Shown here piece by piece: positions 16,397 to 25,831 of a stretch of DNA of 35,599 nucleotides. Under the pieces are notes generated by a model. It was given only the letters and a program-made list of their open reading frames with translations. It was not told the origin of the DNA and did not search any database. The DNA comes from Planctomycetota bacterium (GTDB lineage: Bacteria > Planctomycetota > B15-G4). Numbering within the stretch: position 1 is the stretch's first letter; each line of letters opens with the position of its first letter. The position numbers and the translations under genes are program-made. Where the stretch lies: assembly GCA_029259745.1 (NCBI GenBank), contig JAJDEO010000049.1:1-35599 (forward strand), written 5' to 3'.

Positions 16397-17857
16397 TCAG
16401 ATCTCGACACCCTCGTCGGAGATCGGCGCCGGCGCCTTCACCTTGCCGAACGAGAACGCACGCGCAAGGCGCGCCTTACCCTCGTCGGGGTTCTCGATGT
16501 AGTAGCGGATGCGGTACATGAAGCGACGCATCTTGGCCGGTGTCGACTCGTACCAGGCCTCGTAGTCTTCCACCAAGTCGCGCTTGATGCGGTTGAGCTG
16601 GTCGGTGTCGAAGTTCTCGTGGATGTACGGCGAGCGGTCGGAGTCGACGTACTCGGTACGGACGAGGTCGGGGTCGATGCGGTCCTTGTACTTCTCGAAG
16701 GATGCCGTGGCCGTGAGCGGGTTGAACAGCGAAGTACGCACGCGGTCGGGCATCGAGGCGCGCAGCTGCTTCGCCGTCTCGTTGATGTCTTCCATCGACT
16801 CCTCGGGCGTGCCGACGATCAGGAAGCACTTCGACCAGATGCCCGCGCGGCGGATCATCTTCAGGCACTCGACGACCTTGTCGGCCTGGTAGTCCTTCAC
16901 GAGCGTGTCGAGGCTGCGCTGGGAGATCGACTCGACGCCGAAGTACATGCGGTTGAAGCCCGCACGCTTCATCGTCTTCGCCATGTCGTAGTCGATCATG
17001 TCGACGCGCGTTTCGCACGACATGTTGAGCTTCAGCCCACGCTCCATGATGCCGTCGCACAGGTCGTAGACGCGCTTCTTCTGACACGTGAAGAGTTCGT
17101 CGATGAACAGCACGTTGCCGGGCGTGTACTTCTTCGCAACCTCTTCGAGTTCGTCGAGGATGTTGTCGACCGAGCGCGTGCGGAAGCCGCGCCCCGTGAG
17201 TTCCTTCTGACAGAACACGCAGCGGAACGGACAGCCGCGGCTTGTGAAGATGTAGAAAAGGCGTTCCTTGTTCATCGCCGCGTAGCGCTCGAACGGCAGC
17301 ATCTCCCACGCGGGGAACGGGATGCGGTCGAGGTCCTTGATCAGCGGCGGCTGCGGGTTGGAGAGGCGCGTACCGTCTTCTCGATCGAACGCGATGCCGG
17401 GGATCTGATCGACGCCGTCGCGGCCCTTGTCGATGCCTTCCATGAAGTCGACGACCGTGTCTTCGGCTTCACCACCGATGACGTAGTCGATGACACCGGA
17501 ATCGAGGAAGGTGTCGACGTCGACCGTGGCGTGCGGACCACCCACCACCGTGATGACCTCGGGGCGCGCCTTCTTCACGCGCTCGGCGTAGCGCATCGCA
17601 CGGTTGACGTGCGGCGTCAGCGCGGAGAGGCCCAGGATCTCAGCCTTTTCGAGGTAGCTCTCGATCTCGGCTTCGCTGCAGACCCGCTCGTCGCAGCACA
17701 CGACGTCGCAGCCCGCTTCGCGCAAGATCGCGCCCAGGTAGATGATCCCAAGCGGCATGGCGATGAAGAAGTCATCTTGGCCGGGGGGCGTGACGTACAT
17801 CAGAACAATCTTCTTCTTGGTCACGTCACGACCGGACATGGCACTCGGCGTCGTCAT
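16397..17857 (-). CDS. B12-binding-domain radical SAM protein of the glycan cluster
   Basis: 486 residues. A cobalamin-binding-type N-terminal domain has 'PLGIIYLGAILREAG' (35-49) and 'VVGGPHATVD' (104-113). The radical SAM barrel has 'SRGCPFRCVFC' with Cys209, Cys213 and Cys216, then 'FIDELFTCQKKRV', 'MSCETRVDMI' and 'FGVESISQRSLD', followed by the 'LIVGTPEESMED' segment. The cluster motif is intact, so activity is expected. In polysaccharide loci such enzymes may methylate or otherwise alter a sugar or lipid carrier; the real substrate is unknown. It follows the flippase after 66 bases and its end overlaps or closely precedes the GT4 gene. A cluster-less relative lies two genes downstream. 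Confidence 0.9.
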   Translation of the reverse strand: MTTPSAMSGRDVTKKKIVLMYVTPPGQDDFFIAMPLGIIYLGAILREAGCDVVCCDERVCSEAEIESYLEKAEILGLSALTPHVNRAMRYAERVKKARPEVITVVGGPHATVDVDTFLDSGVIDYVIGGEAEDTVVDFMEGIDKGRDGVDQIPGIAFDREDGTRLSNPQPPLIKDLDRIPFPAWEMLPFERYAAMNKERLFYIFTSRGCPFRCVFCQKELTGRGFRTRSVDNILDELEEVAKKYTPGNVLFIDELFTCQKKRVYDLCDGIMERGLKLNMSCETRVDMIDYDMAKTMKRAGFNRMYFGVESISQRSLDTLVKDYQADKVVECLKMIRRAGIWSKCFLIVGTPEESMEDINETAKQLRASMPDRVRTSLFNPLTATASFEKYKDRIDPDLVRTEYVDSDRSPYIHENFDTDQLNRIKRDLVEDYEAWYESTPAKMRRFMYRIRYYIENPDEGKARLARAFSFGKVKAPAPISDEGVEI

Positions 17858-17923
17858 CGAAGAGAAACCCGGGGGATATGCGAGGAAGCCGGAGCGGACG
17901 ACGAGAGGACGTCGACCGCAGGT

Positions 17924-19288
17924 TCAAACCTCGGCAGGAAGCGCTCTCTGCCGACGGAAGTAGATCCATATGTATACCAGATGGAGCAGCACCAGGCCCC
18001 GGCAAAGCCCCACTGCACCTGCCACCCCCATCGGCCCGTAGTGACGTGCTCCTAAAGCCATCACGACGAGGCAAATGCAGCTGTAGATCACGTTCTGGAC
18101 GATCGAGTGCCTCAGCCGACCGGCGTAGATGTAGAACGGATCGGTGATGACACCGAATCCGATGAACAGGTTGCCGATGGCGAGCAGGCAGTAGTACCGG
18201 AAGGCATCTTCATAACCCGGCCCGTAGCCGTAGTTTATGACGAGCCACATGAACGGCACCGAGAGCACCGTCAGCAGCGCCGTGATCCCTCCCGCCGCAA
18301 CGGACACCTTGCGCAGCACCCCCCCGAGTTCGCTGATCGGGACGTCATCTGTTCCCATCTTGAGCCCGAGCGTCGGCAGGAGCGTCGTCGGAATCGCGCT
18401 GACGGCGAACTGCAGCACGAGGTTCAGGACGTAGCCGATCTTGTAATGCGCAGCCTCGGACATCCCCTCGCCCGAGGCGACGAGCACCGCCATGCCTGGA
18501 ATCACGAGCATGCCGATCTTGGTCACGACGCCGTGCATGCTCTTCGAGAGCGCGAGCATGTACGAGAGGCCGAAGAACTGACGCAGCGGGGCCGTCGGGA
18601 AGGCCGCGAACAGCGCGCCCCAGGACGGCGGCGCGAGCGCGGGGTCGCCGCGGCGCGCCCGGTTGTAGGCGTCGACGGCCAGGAACCCTGTCACGACGGA
18701 GTGCACGAGGTAGGCCACCACGACGACCCCCACTTCCGGGCGCCACAGAAGCGCCCCGCCGATGAACCCGACGCGCAGCACGTTGGCGATGATGTCGAAC
18801 GTCGCGTAGCGCTTCATCTGCCGCGAGCCCGTCAACACGGCCATCATCAGCGCACGCAAGACCTCGCTGACACACCCGAAGCCGAGCAGGGCCGCGAACT
18901 CACCGACCTCGCGGTCGCCGTAGAACGACTCGGCCAGGCTCGGCGCGACGAGGAAACCGAACGCGAGGATCAGCCCGATCATGATCACACCGAGCTTCAG
19001 CAGCGCGGCGATCGCATCCGTGGCCCGCGTGAAGTCCCCGCGTCCCAGCGCCGCCGAGTACATCGACGTCGCGGCGCGCGCGAGCCCCATGTTCATCATG
19101 AAGTAGACGAACATGTACATCTCGAGCGACGTGCTCCAGCGCCCCATCTCGTGGTCGCCGAGGAGGCGCGCCGTGAGCACGGACGTGACGAGATACGTGC
19201 CGGCCTGCACGATGCCCGAGATCTGCATCACGAACGTGTCGCGCACGAACCGGTGCGAACCGAAACGTTGTACGAGTCCGCGGATCAT
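17924..19288 (-). CDS. Wzx-type oligosaccharide flippase (MATE/MOP superfamily)
   Basis: 454 residues, very hydrophobic, about 12-14 predicted membrane helices with short basic loops; the N-terminus 'RFVRDTFVMQISGIVQAGTYLVTSVLTARLLG' is typical of polysaccharide flippases. It should move the undecaprenyl-linked glycan from the cytoplasmic to the outer face of the membrane. ATG overlaps the stop of the upstream GT4 gene as ATGA (19285-19288), a sign of coupled translation. A Wzx role is favoured over other MOP transporters by the WecA-like and GT4 neighbours. Confidence 0.88.
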   Translation of the reverse strand: MIRGLVQRFGSHRFVRDTFVMQISGIVQAGTYLVTSVLTARLLGDHEMGRWSTSLEMYMFVYFMMNMGLARAATSMYSAALGRGDFTRATDAIAALLKLGVIMIGLILAFGFLVAPSLAESFYGDREVGEFAALLGFGCVSEVLRALMMAVLTGSRQMKRYATFDIIANVLRVGFIGGALLWRPEVGVVVVAYLVHSVVTGFLAVDAYNRARRGDPALAPPSWGALFAAFPTAPLRQFFGLSYMLALSKSMHGVVTKIGMLVIPGMAVLVASGEGMSEAAHYKIGYVLNLVLQFAVSAIPTTLLPTLGLKMGTDDVPISELGGVLRKVSVAAGGITALLTVLSVPFMWLVINYGYGPGYEDAFRYYCLLAIGNLFIGFGVITDPFYIYAGRLRHSIVQNVIYSCICLVVMALGARHYGPMGVAGAVGLCRGLVLLHLVYIWIYFRRQRALPAEV

Positions 19289-20475
19289 CGCTGCGCCCCG
19301 ATGAGTTCTTCGTAGATCTCGATGAGTCGGATCGCTGCGTGCTCCCAGGTTTGGCTCAACGCTCGCTCTCTTCCGGCTCGGCCCATCTGCGCGGCGAGTT
19401 CGTCGTCGTCGACGAGACGCACCAACGCCGCTCCCAATCCTTCGGTGTCGTCGCGGTCACGGATGAAGCCGTTCTCACCCTCGGTGATCGCGTCCTCGGC
19501 ACCGCTGTCGAACACACCCACGACGGGACGCCCAGCGGCCCCAGCCTCGAGGAAGACGAGCCCGAAGGCCTCGAAGCTCCCCTCGACACTCGTCATCGGC
19601 GTCATCATGAACGCGAGGCAACCGCGCATCAGCGCAACTTTCTGCGCTTCGTCGACGTTGCCGAGGAAGTGCACGTGGTCGGTCGCGCCCGCTGCGGTGA
19701 TCTGCGCGACGAGCGCCTCGTGATACGGGTCGTCCTCGGCGACCCGCCCCACGATCGCGTAGTGCAACTGCGGACGCTGACGCCACGCCTCGAGAAACGC
19801 CGGCACGGATGTGGTGTAGCCCTTGCGCTGCTTGACCTCGCCGACACAGAGCACATAGGGCGAAGGCACGCCGGGTTCGACACCGTGGGCGCGCCACGAG
19901 TCGTAGTCCTCCGGGACGACGCCGTAGCGCACGACCTCGGCGGCGCGCGGCTCGATCGAACGGCGCAACACTTTCAACGCAAAGGCTGCGCCCATGACGA
20001 AGCGATCCGCCTTCGCATACATCCAGCGGATGAGACTGCCGTGAATCTTCATCGTGAGCGGCGTCACGGAGTACGTGCCGTGGCCCGACACCACCACGGG
20101 CTTGCCGGCCAGGCGCGCGACGATCACGGCGATGAGCCCCATCGGATAATCGGACAGGCTGTGGACGACGTCGGCCCGGCGTGCGGCACGCCAAAGCGTC
20201 GGCAGGGACAAGAGCAGCACCCAGGCCAGCTTCGGCAGCGGCATGAAGGGGAAGTGGTTCGTCGGCAGCGTCGCGTGGATCGTGAGATTCGGCGCGCGTG
20301 GGACATCCTCGGCGAACCCGCGGTGGTCGCGCCCGAGGAAGACGTCGATCGATGAACAGCGTGGCACGAGGTAGCGCAGCGTCGAGCAGCCGACGCGCCC
20401 CACGCCGTCGACGCCCGAGAGCGAATGCGTCAAGGCGAGAACTCGTGGGCCCGTCGGTGGCGGCGCGTCGTTCAC
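19285..20475 (-). CDS. GT4-family glycosyltransferase
   Basis: 396 residues, GT-B fold. Features include 'RVLALTHSLSGVDGVGRVG' near the start, 'GKPVVVSGHGTYSV', 'YVLCVGEVKQRKGYTTSVPAF' at the domain junction, and an EX7E motif in 'FEAFGLVFLEA' followed by 'GRPVVGVFDSGAEDAITEGENGF'. It probably uses a nucleotide-sugar donor. GTG at 20475 overlaps the upstream stop codon as GTGA (20472-20475), which decides the start; the frame stays open another 51 bases, but that part lies within the upstream gene. Confidence 0.88.
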   Translation of the reverse strand: MNDAPPPTGPRVLALTHSLSGVDGVGRVGCSTLRYLVPRCSSIDVFLGRDHRGFAEDVPRAPNLTIHATLPTNHFPFMPLPKLAWVLLLSLPTLWRAARRADVVHSLSDYPMGLIAVIVARLAGKPVVVSGHGTYSVTPLTMKIHGSLIRWMYAKADRFVMGAAFALKVLRRSIEPRAAEVVRYGVVPEDYDSWRAHGVEPGVPSPYVLCVGEVKQRKGYTTSVPAFLEAWRQRPQLHYAIVGRVAEDDPYHEALVAQITAAGATDHVHFLGNVDEAQKVALMRGCLAFMMTPMTSVEGSFEAFGLVFLEAGAAGRPVVGVFDSGAEDAITEGENGFIRDRDDTEGLGAALVRLVDDDELAAQMGRAGRERALSQTWEHAAIRLIEIYEELIGAQR

Positions 20476-22217
20476 GGTGACAGACGCCAGACGCGGATCC
20501 ACGGCCCCGGACGCGTGTACGTCCACAGCTGCGTGAGCGCGAAGCTCATGTCCGTCGGCAGTGCGGCCTCGTGGGGTGGCGACGTCGGCGTCGGAGACAG
20601 CTCGTAGACGAGCTCGCCGCGACGGGCCATCTCGTCGGTGACCGGCTGGCGTCGCGCATCGTCGGGCAGCCGATCGATCTGCACGTAGACGTTCGCGCCC
20701 CAGTCGTCGAGCACGGTGGCGAACGTGCGTTCGCGTGTGCCGAGCTTGTAGTCGGTCGGGTAGTAGCTGTCGAAGACATAGAAGCGCGTGATCGGGACGA
20801 TGGCCCGTGCGTCGTCGGGATCGGCGACATCGGCGCGGTGCCAGGCGAGCCAGCGGCGCTCGCGACCGTTGAGGTCGACGGCGCTTTCGAGCGGCGCCAG
20901 CGACGCGCCGCTGGGGCGCAGCGGCGGCGCGTAGTAGCTGCCGTGGTGGTCGACGGCGAGGACGTCGTCACTCGTCGTGAGCTCGACGATCGCCGCAGCG
21001 GCCTCGACGCGCGTGTCGGTCTGGGCGATGAGCCAGTCGAAGCGCAGCGCCTGCACGATCGGCAAGGCGACGAGCAGCGCCGACAAGACCCGCGCGGCCC
21101 CACCGCGGGCCCAGAGGGCAGAGGCCGCGCACGCCGCACCGAGCGCGAGCCCGGCTGTCGTCGGCATGAGATAGCGGACGTGCGAGCCTTCGTAGAGCAG
21201 GAACGCGGCGGCGAAGCCGAACGTCGGAATGGCAACGAGCCACCAAGCTTGTCGACGCGCCTCGCTCGTGCTCCGCGCGAGCAAGATCAAGCCACCGAGT
21301 CCGAGCAGCAGCAGCGCCGGTTCGTATCCGAACCACGAGGCTCCCACGTCGATGAGCCGGCCGCCTTCGAACCACGTCGGGTCGAAGGCCTGCCCGCCGA
21401 TCTGGATGCCGTCCTCGGCCGCACCGCCGGACTCGGCCGTGATCGAACCCGCCCCGGCGTCCTCGCCATAAACGAGCGCGTAGGGATATCCGACGCAAAC
21501 CGTGAGCGCGACACCAACCAGCGGCCCGAGCAACCAGGCACCGAGCGTGCGCGGCAAGGCACAGAGCATGCCGACGAGCGGATAGCCGAAGGCCAACAGA
21601 CCGAGCGGGTGACATGACGCTGCCAGCGCGGCGGCCACCCACGGAGCCGCGACGGCGCTCGCCGTCCGCTTGCGTCGCAGGCGCAGCGCGAACGCGAGCG
21701 CGACGGCGCCGAACGCGACACACGGCACCCATGGTCGCGAGGTGTGCGCGTATTGCACGACGAGCAGCGCGCTGCCGGCGAAGAGTGCCGCGAGCGCGGA
21801 CGTCCCGCGCGTGCGATGCAGCTCGCGCGCCGCGCGGTAGACGGCCCACGGGAGCAGCAGGCCGAGCAACGCGTTGACGATGCGAGCAGGCAACCACGCC
21901 AACGACGCGTCGTCGTAGAGCAGATCGGCGAACTGGTTGGCCGAAGCCCACTCCCCCGTCGCACGCCCGACGGCGTAGCGCACACCGATGGCACCCAGGT
22001 GCGCATAGGGCAGCAGGTACGGATAGGTCGTGTAGGTTCCCGACGGCGGGACGAGTCGCTCCACGAGCGAACCCTCTTCCTTCATGCGCTGCGCGATACC
22101 GAGCGCGGCCTTCACGGCACTGTCGTCGGGCACGAAGCGATGCGGCATGCCGTGGTCGAGCGAGAATCCGAAGAGCACGGCGACGAGCAGGAGCACGAGC
22201 GTCAGAGGATGCTTCAT
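20472..22217 (-). CDS. Polytopic membrane protein, GT-C-type glycosyltransferase-like
   Basis: 581 residues with about 10-11 hydrophobic segments in the first 400 and a soluble C-terminal part. The first periplasmic loop after helix 1 holds 'HRFVPDDSAVKAALGIAQRM', an acidic DD pair in the place where PMT/ArnT-like GT-C enzymes carry their metal-binding Asp/Glu. The C-terminal domain includes 'LAVDHHGSYYAPPLRPSG' and 'VPITRFYVFDSYYPTDYKLG', as in dolichyl-phosphate-mannose-type transferases of this group. It probably transfers a sugar from a polyprenyl-phosphate donor outside the membrane. ATG overlaps the upstream stop as ATGA (22214-22217). A polymerase or ligase role is also possible; no such gene is otherwise seen in the cluster. 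Confidence 0.75.
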   Translation of the reverse strand: MKHPLTLVLLLVAVLFGFSLDHGMPHRFVPDDSAVKAALGIAQRMKEEGSLVERLVPPSGTYTTYPYLLPYAHLGAIGVRYAVGRATGEWASANQFADLLYDDASLAWLPARIVNALLGLLLPWAVYRAARELHRTRGTSALAALFAGSALLVVQYAHTSRPWVPCVAFGAVALAFALRLRRKRTASAVAAPWVAAALAASCHPLGLLAFGYPLVGMLCALPRTLGAWLLGPLVGVALTVCVGYPYALVYGEDAGAGSITAESGGAAEDGIQIGGQAFDPTWFEGGRLIDVGASWFGYEPALLLLGLGGLILLARSTSEARRQAWWLVAIPTFGFAAAFLLYEGSHVRYLMPTTAGLALGAACAASALWARGGAARVLSALLVALPIVQALRFDWLIAQTDTRVEAAAAIVELTTSDDVLAVDHHGSYYAPPLRPSGASLAPLESAVDLNGRERRWLAWHRADVADPDDARAIVPITRFYVFDSYYPTDYKLGTRERTFATVLDDWGANVYVQIDRLPDDARRQPVTDEMARRGELVYELSPTPTSPPHEAALPTDMSFALTQLWTYTRPGPWIRVWRLSP

Positions 22218-23410
22218 GCCGCTCCGACCTGCAGGTGGTCACGTAAGAAGCGCGCAACGCGCTCGCCGCGCTGAGCCCACGTGTAGTTCTCGACGTCCTC
22301 GCGCGCACGCAGCGCGAGACGCTGAGCGTAGATGTCGTCGTCGAAGAGCGCGCTGATCCCCGCCGCCATGGCCGCGGGGTCGTCGGGCGCGACGAGGTGT
22401 GCGTTGCTGCCGTGCTCGAGGATCTCGCCGAGCGACGGCAGGTCGGTGGCGATGATCGGACGAGACGACGCCATGGCCTCGAAGAGCTTCAGCGGTGACG
22501 TGTAACGCGCCGAGATGCGTTCGGTGCCGCTGTTCGGCAGGGCGAGCACGTCGCCGGCCGCGAGATGGAATGGCACGGCTTGACGCGGCACCTGCCCGCA
22601 GAACGTGACCTTGCCGCGCGCAACCTTTGACGTCAGCGTCGCGAGACGCTCGAGGTCGTCGCGCTGACCGCCGACGACGACGAGCCGCACGTCGTCGAGC
22701 TTGCCGACGGCTTCCACCAGCGTGTCGACGCCCTTCCACGGATAGAGCTGTCCGGCGTAGACGATCGTCTTCATGTTGACCGGCAGGCCGAGGTGCGCAC
22801 GCGCCTCCTGCGGCGACGGCAGATCCGCGAACATCGCGAGGTCGACGCCGTCGGGCGCGACGAGGATCTTGTCGGCGTCGAGCCCTTCGGCGACGAGGTC
22901 GTCGCGCAGGCCGTGGGTGATCGTCACGATCGCGGGCAGCGAGCGCAGGCACGCGATGAGCTGACGGCGGCGAACGTCGCTGTCGGGCAGGTCATGCACC
23001 TCGGCACTGACGCGCAGCAGGTCGCGATCTCGCAGCCCGCCGGCGAGCACGCGCAACGTGTAGTGGTCACGCACGAGAATCGCGGCGTCACGCTCGACGG
23101 CCGCGCGCGCGAGGGCCCGCCAACCGAACGACACCGACTGCGCCAGGAATGGAAGGCGCTGCCAGCTCGGCTTGACGAGGTCGATCGCATCGAGGCTTGC
23201 GATGCGCCGCACACGGAAAGTGCGCCGCACGCCGTAGTGAGCCCACGGGTCCATCTCGACGAACGGGTAGCGACGCGGGACGACGACATCGACGACGAGT
23301 CCTGTCGCAGCGAGGGCTTCGGCCATGGCGGCCACCTGGATCCCGTGCGCGCGCGGCCCGGGAAAGCGGATGTTGACGACGATGTCGAGGCGCAGCGGAG
23401 AGGCGCTCAA
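22214..23410 (-). CDS. GT4-family glycosyltransferase with TTG start
   Basis: 398 residues, GT-B fold. 'VNIRFPGPRAHGIQVAAMAEALA' is the Gly-rich donor loop region; 'KTIVYAGQLYPWKGVDTLVEAV' and 'RYTSPLKLFEAMASSRPIIATDLPS' form the C-terminal nucleotide-sugar site. In the last motif the first Glu of EX7E is replaced (SPLKLFEAM), as in a known GT4 subgroup. The start is TTG at 23408-23410, overlapping the stop of the sulfatase-like gene as TTGA (23407-23410); no better ATG or GTG lies ahead of the first beta strand. Confidence 0.86.
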   Translation of the reverse strand: MSASPLRLDIVVNIRFPGPRAHGIQVAAMAEALAATGLVVDVVVPRRYPFVEMDPWAHYGVRRTFRVRRIASLDAIDLVKPSWQRLPFLAQSVSFGWRALARAAVERDAAILVRDHYTLRVLAGGLRDRDLLRVSAEVHDLPDSDVRRRQLIACLRSLPAIVTITHGLRDDLVAEGLDADKILVAPDGVDLAMFADLPSPQEARAHLGLPVNMKTIVYAGQLYPWKGVDTLVEAVGKLDDVRLVVVGGQRDDLERLATLTSKVARGKVTFCGQVPRQAVPFHLAAGDVLALPNSGTERISARYTSPLKLFEAMASSRPIIATDLPSLGEILEHGSNAHLVAPDDPAAMAAGISALFDDDIYAQRLALRAREDVENYTWAQRGERVARFLRDHLQVGAA

Positions 23411-25701
23411 GGATCTTCGCCGTCCTTGGACCAGTCGAACTCATGAAGCGGAACGGGATCGAGGTCTTCCTCGAGCATCTCGTTCGGACCGAGCACGGGC
23501 GGGAGTGGGTCGTCCGCGGACTGCGCACTCTTCGTGCCGTCGAAGTACCCGAGTTCCTCGAGCATGCTGCGGCTCTCTTCGCTGTCCTCGTTGTCGTTCT
23601 GCTTCTTGAGCTGCTCGCGCAGGTCGGGCATCTCGCTGGCGTACTGCTCGGCGCGCTCGCGCAACAAGGTCTGATCTTTCTCCGAGACCCCCTTGTTCGG
23701 CGCAAACTCGTCGGTGTCTTCGCGAAGGTTGAAGTAGCGCGGGGCGAGGCTCGTGAACTGCTCGTTGCGGATCATCTTCACCGTGTCGGTCTGGATCGAC
23801 AGGTAGCGGACGTTCTCGCTGAACGTGAAGAACTCGTCGGGGATGGGTTCGTTGCCGGCCGCGTCGGGTTCGAGCGAACGGCCGTCGGCGTTTGGCATCG
23901 AGCCGTTGTCCGTCACCGACAGGACGGTTGGCGGGATATCGATCATCTCGACAGGCCACTCGACGCGCGTGCCGGCGTGCTCGGCCTTGGGGAAGCGCAT
24001 GACGAGCGGGACGTAGAGGTTCGTGTTCCACATCCAGTCGTGTTCGAAGACCTGGTGGTCGTAGAGCTCTTCGCCGTGGTCGGACGTGAAGATGATGAGC
24101 GTGTTGTCGAGTTCGCCGAGGCGCTCGAGCTGGTCGAGCAGATCGCCGAACATGTCGTCGGCCTCACGCACGCCGCCGTCATAGAGCGCGTTGAGGTGAT
24201 TCCAGTCGGCCTTCGTGAAGTCGTACTCATCCGGGTAGTGCGTGATCGCGAAGCCGTGGCTCTGGAGGAACGGCGAGTACATTCCCGTGTATCCGGGGTC
24301 GTAAGCGTCGACGTACTTCTGCGGCGGATCGTAGGGCGTGTGGGTCGAGTAGTAGTGCACGAGCGCGAAGAACGGGCGGCTGTGCTGCTCTTCGATCCAG
24401 TCCATCGCCACCGTGTTGACGCGCGCGCGGTCGAGGGCCTGGCGGATCTTGTTGTAGAGCTTGATGAGCAGCATGTCGGCGCGCACGACCGACCAGCGGC
24501 TCGAACGCGTGACAGGCTCGTGACCGACGATCGCCTCGAAGTACGTGTCGAAGCCATCGAGCAGGCCGCTGTCGTTCGAGAGCGTGCCGGTGAGGAAGGC
24601 GCCCGTGACGTAGCCCTCGTCGGCGAGCGCGCGCGCCAGCGTACGGTTGTCCTTCACGTCGAGCCGCTGGTTGGGCTCCATCTTCAGTAGGCCGTGGTTG
24701 CGCGGGTACTTGCCCGTGAGGAACGAACCGAACGACGTCCAGGTGAAGGGCGCCTGCGCGACGGCCTTCTCGAAGACCACGCCCTCCTTCGCGAGCGCGT
24801 CGACGCGCGGCGAGATCGGCGGGTTGCGGCGGAGGTCGTAGCCGTAACAACCGAGTCGGTCGGCGCGCAGGGCGTCGACGACGACGTAGAGCACGTTCGG
24901 CGGATCGCCCTCGGGCGCCGTGCGATCGGCAAAGCCCGTCACGCTCTCCTCGTGCATGATCGCCCAAGCACCACCGCCGCCGACGATCAACGCAGCGGCC
25001 CACGTGACGGCGCCGCGCGGCGGCGACAACGCGGCCGGCCAGAGCGCCATCAGCCCGAGACCCCAGACGGCGATGAAACCGGCCGACAACAGCGCCCCTT
25101 CGGTCGGTGACAACGACCGGGCGCCGACGTGACTGTCGGCAAGATGGGCGCGCAGCCAGACGAGCACGCCGATGCTCACCGCCAGCATGACGCCCCGCGC
25201 GATCAGACTCGTCGCGCGACGACGCACGACGAGCCAGGCGATCAACCCCGCCGCCACGACCCACACGGCGTTGATCAACAGCCGCTTCGGGTGATGGAAC
25301 GGCAGCCCCCACGTGGCGGCGAAGAACGGCTTCGTCGCCCAGAAGAGATTCACGAAGACGACGAGCGCGACCATGCCGCGCGCTGCGGCGAGACCGCGCG
25401 TCGAGGCGCCCGTGAGGAAGCGTCCGAGCGTCGCCGCAACGGGCAGGGCGAGCACGAGCCCGACGAGTCCGTAGCGCAGGGCCCCCTGCAGGACGACGGC
25501 CGCGAACCAGGTCGGGTCGGTGGCCGCCAGGTCTTCGGCCGTACCCCCACCAGGTGTGGGAAGGGTCACGTGCAGAGCCGCAGCCTCCAACGCGCCCCAG
25601 AGGGCGCCGATGACGGCGCCAGCGGCGAGGGAGGACGGCCAGCTCGAGACGGCCTCCGGCTCGGCGGACGGCTCGCTGGATTTCTCAGACGACGAGTTCA
25701 C
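23407..25701 (-). CDS. Membrane-anchored sulfatase-like hydrolase/transferase with Thr at the nucleophile position
   Basis: 764 residues from GTG 25701. About seven membrane helices (about 22-250) precede an alkaline-phosphatase-superfamily domain: 'NVLYVVVDALRAD' (Asp276 metal site), 'APFTWTSFGSFLTGKYP' (about 317-333) and 'TSDHGEE' (Asp541, His542). Thr320 stands where true sulfatases have the Cys or Ser converted to formylglycine, as in the LTA-synthase and phosphoethanolamine-transferase side of the superfamily. The C-terminal 'MLEELGY' tail is sulfatase-like. It could transfer or remove a phosphate-linked group on the glycan; sulfatase activity is unlikely. It is first in the 12-gene run. 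The frame is open to a TTG at 25788; GTG 25701 is preferred as closer to the first helix, without a strong SD for either. Confidence 0.82.
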   Translation of the reverse strand: MNSSSEKSSEPSAEPEAVSSWPSSLAAGAVIGALWGALEAAALHVTLPTPGGGTAEDLAATDPTWFAAVVLQGALRYGLVGLVLALPVAATLGRFLTGASTRGLAAARGMVALVVFVNLFWATKPFFAATWGLPFHHPKRLLINAVWVVAAGLIAWLVVRRRATSLIARGVMLAVSIGVLVWLRAHLADSHVGARSLSPTEGALLSAGFIAVWGLGLMALWPAALSPPRGAVTWAAALIVGGGGAWAIMHEESVTGFADRTAPEGDPPNVLYVVVDALRADRLGCYGYDLRRNPPISPRVDALAKEGVVFEKAVAQAPFTWTSFGSFLTGKYPRNHGLLKMEPNQRLDVKDNRTLARALADEGYVTGAFLTGTLSNDSGLLDGFDTYFEAIVGHEPVTRSSRWSVVRADMLLIKLYNKIRQALDRARVNTVAMDWIEEQHSRPFFALVHYYSTHTPYDPPQKYVDAYDPGYTGMYSPFLQSHGFAITHYPDEYDFTKADWNHLNALYDGGVREADDMFGDLLDQLERLGELDNTLIIFTSDHGEELYDHQVFEHDWMWNTNLYVPLVMRFPKAEHAGTRVEWPVEMIDIPPTVLSVTDNGSMPNADGRSLEPDAAGNEPIPDEFFTFSENVRYLSIQTDTVKMIRNEQFTSLAPRYFNLREDTDEFAPNKGVSEKDQTLLRERAEQYASEMPDLREQLKKQNDNEDSEESRSMLEELGYFDGTKSAQSADDPLPPVLGPNEMLEEDLDPVPLHEFDWSKDGEDP

Positions 25702-25831
25702 AGATGACCCCGAGAACCGGAGCCCGAGGACGGTTGATCCCTGCGGGCAGAAGTAGGGGAGTCTTCCATCGGATTGATCGATCCGCAAGCTGCGCTGGAC
25801 CGAGGTTCAGTGACGCGTACGCTGGCGGCCG
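25702..25831. other. Divergent promoter region between the two sulfatase-fold genes
   Basis: 130 bases between the starts of the minus-strand glycan run and the plus-strand gene at 25832. It probably holds promoters for both. No -10/-35 pair is clear enough to call. Confidence 0.45.

Noticed and set aside
23407..25701. Standard formylglycine-dependent sulfatase
   Set aside because: The CxPSR signature is missing; Thr is at the nucleophile position and Phe replaces the Arg.
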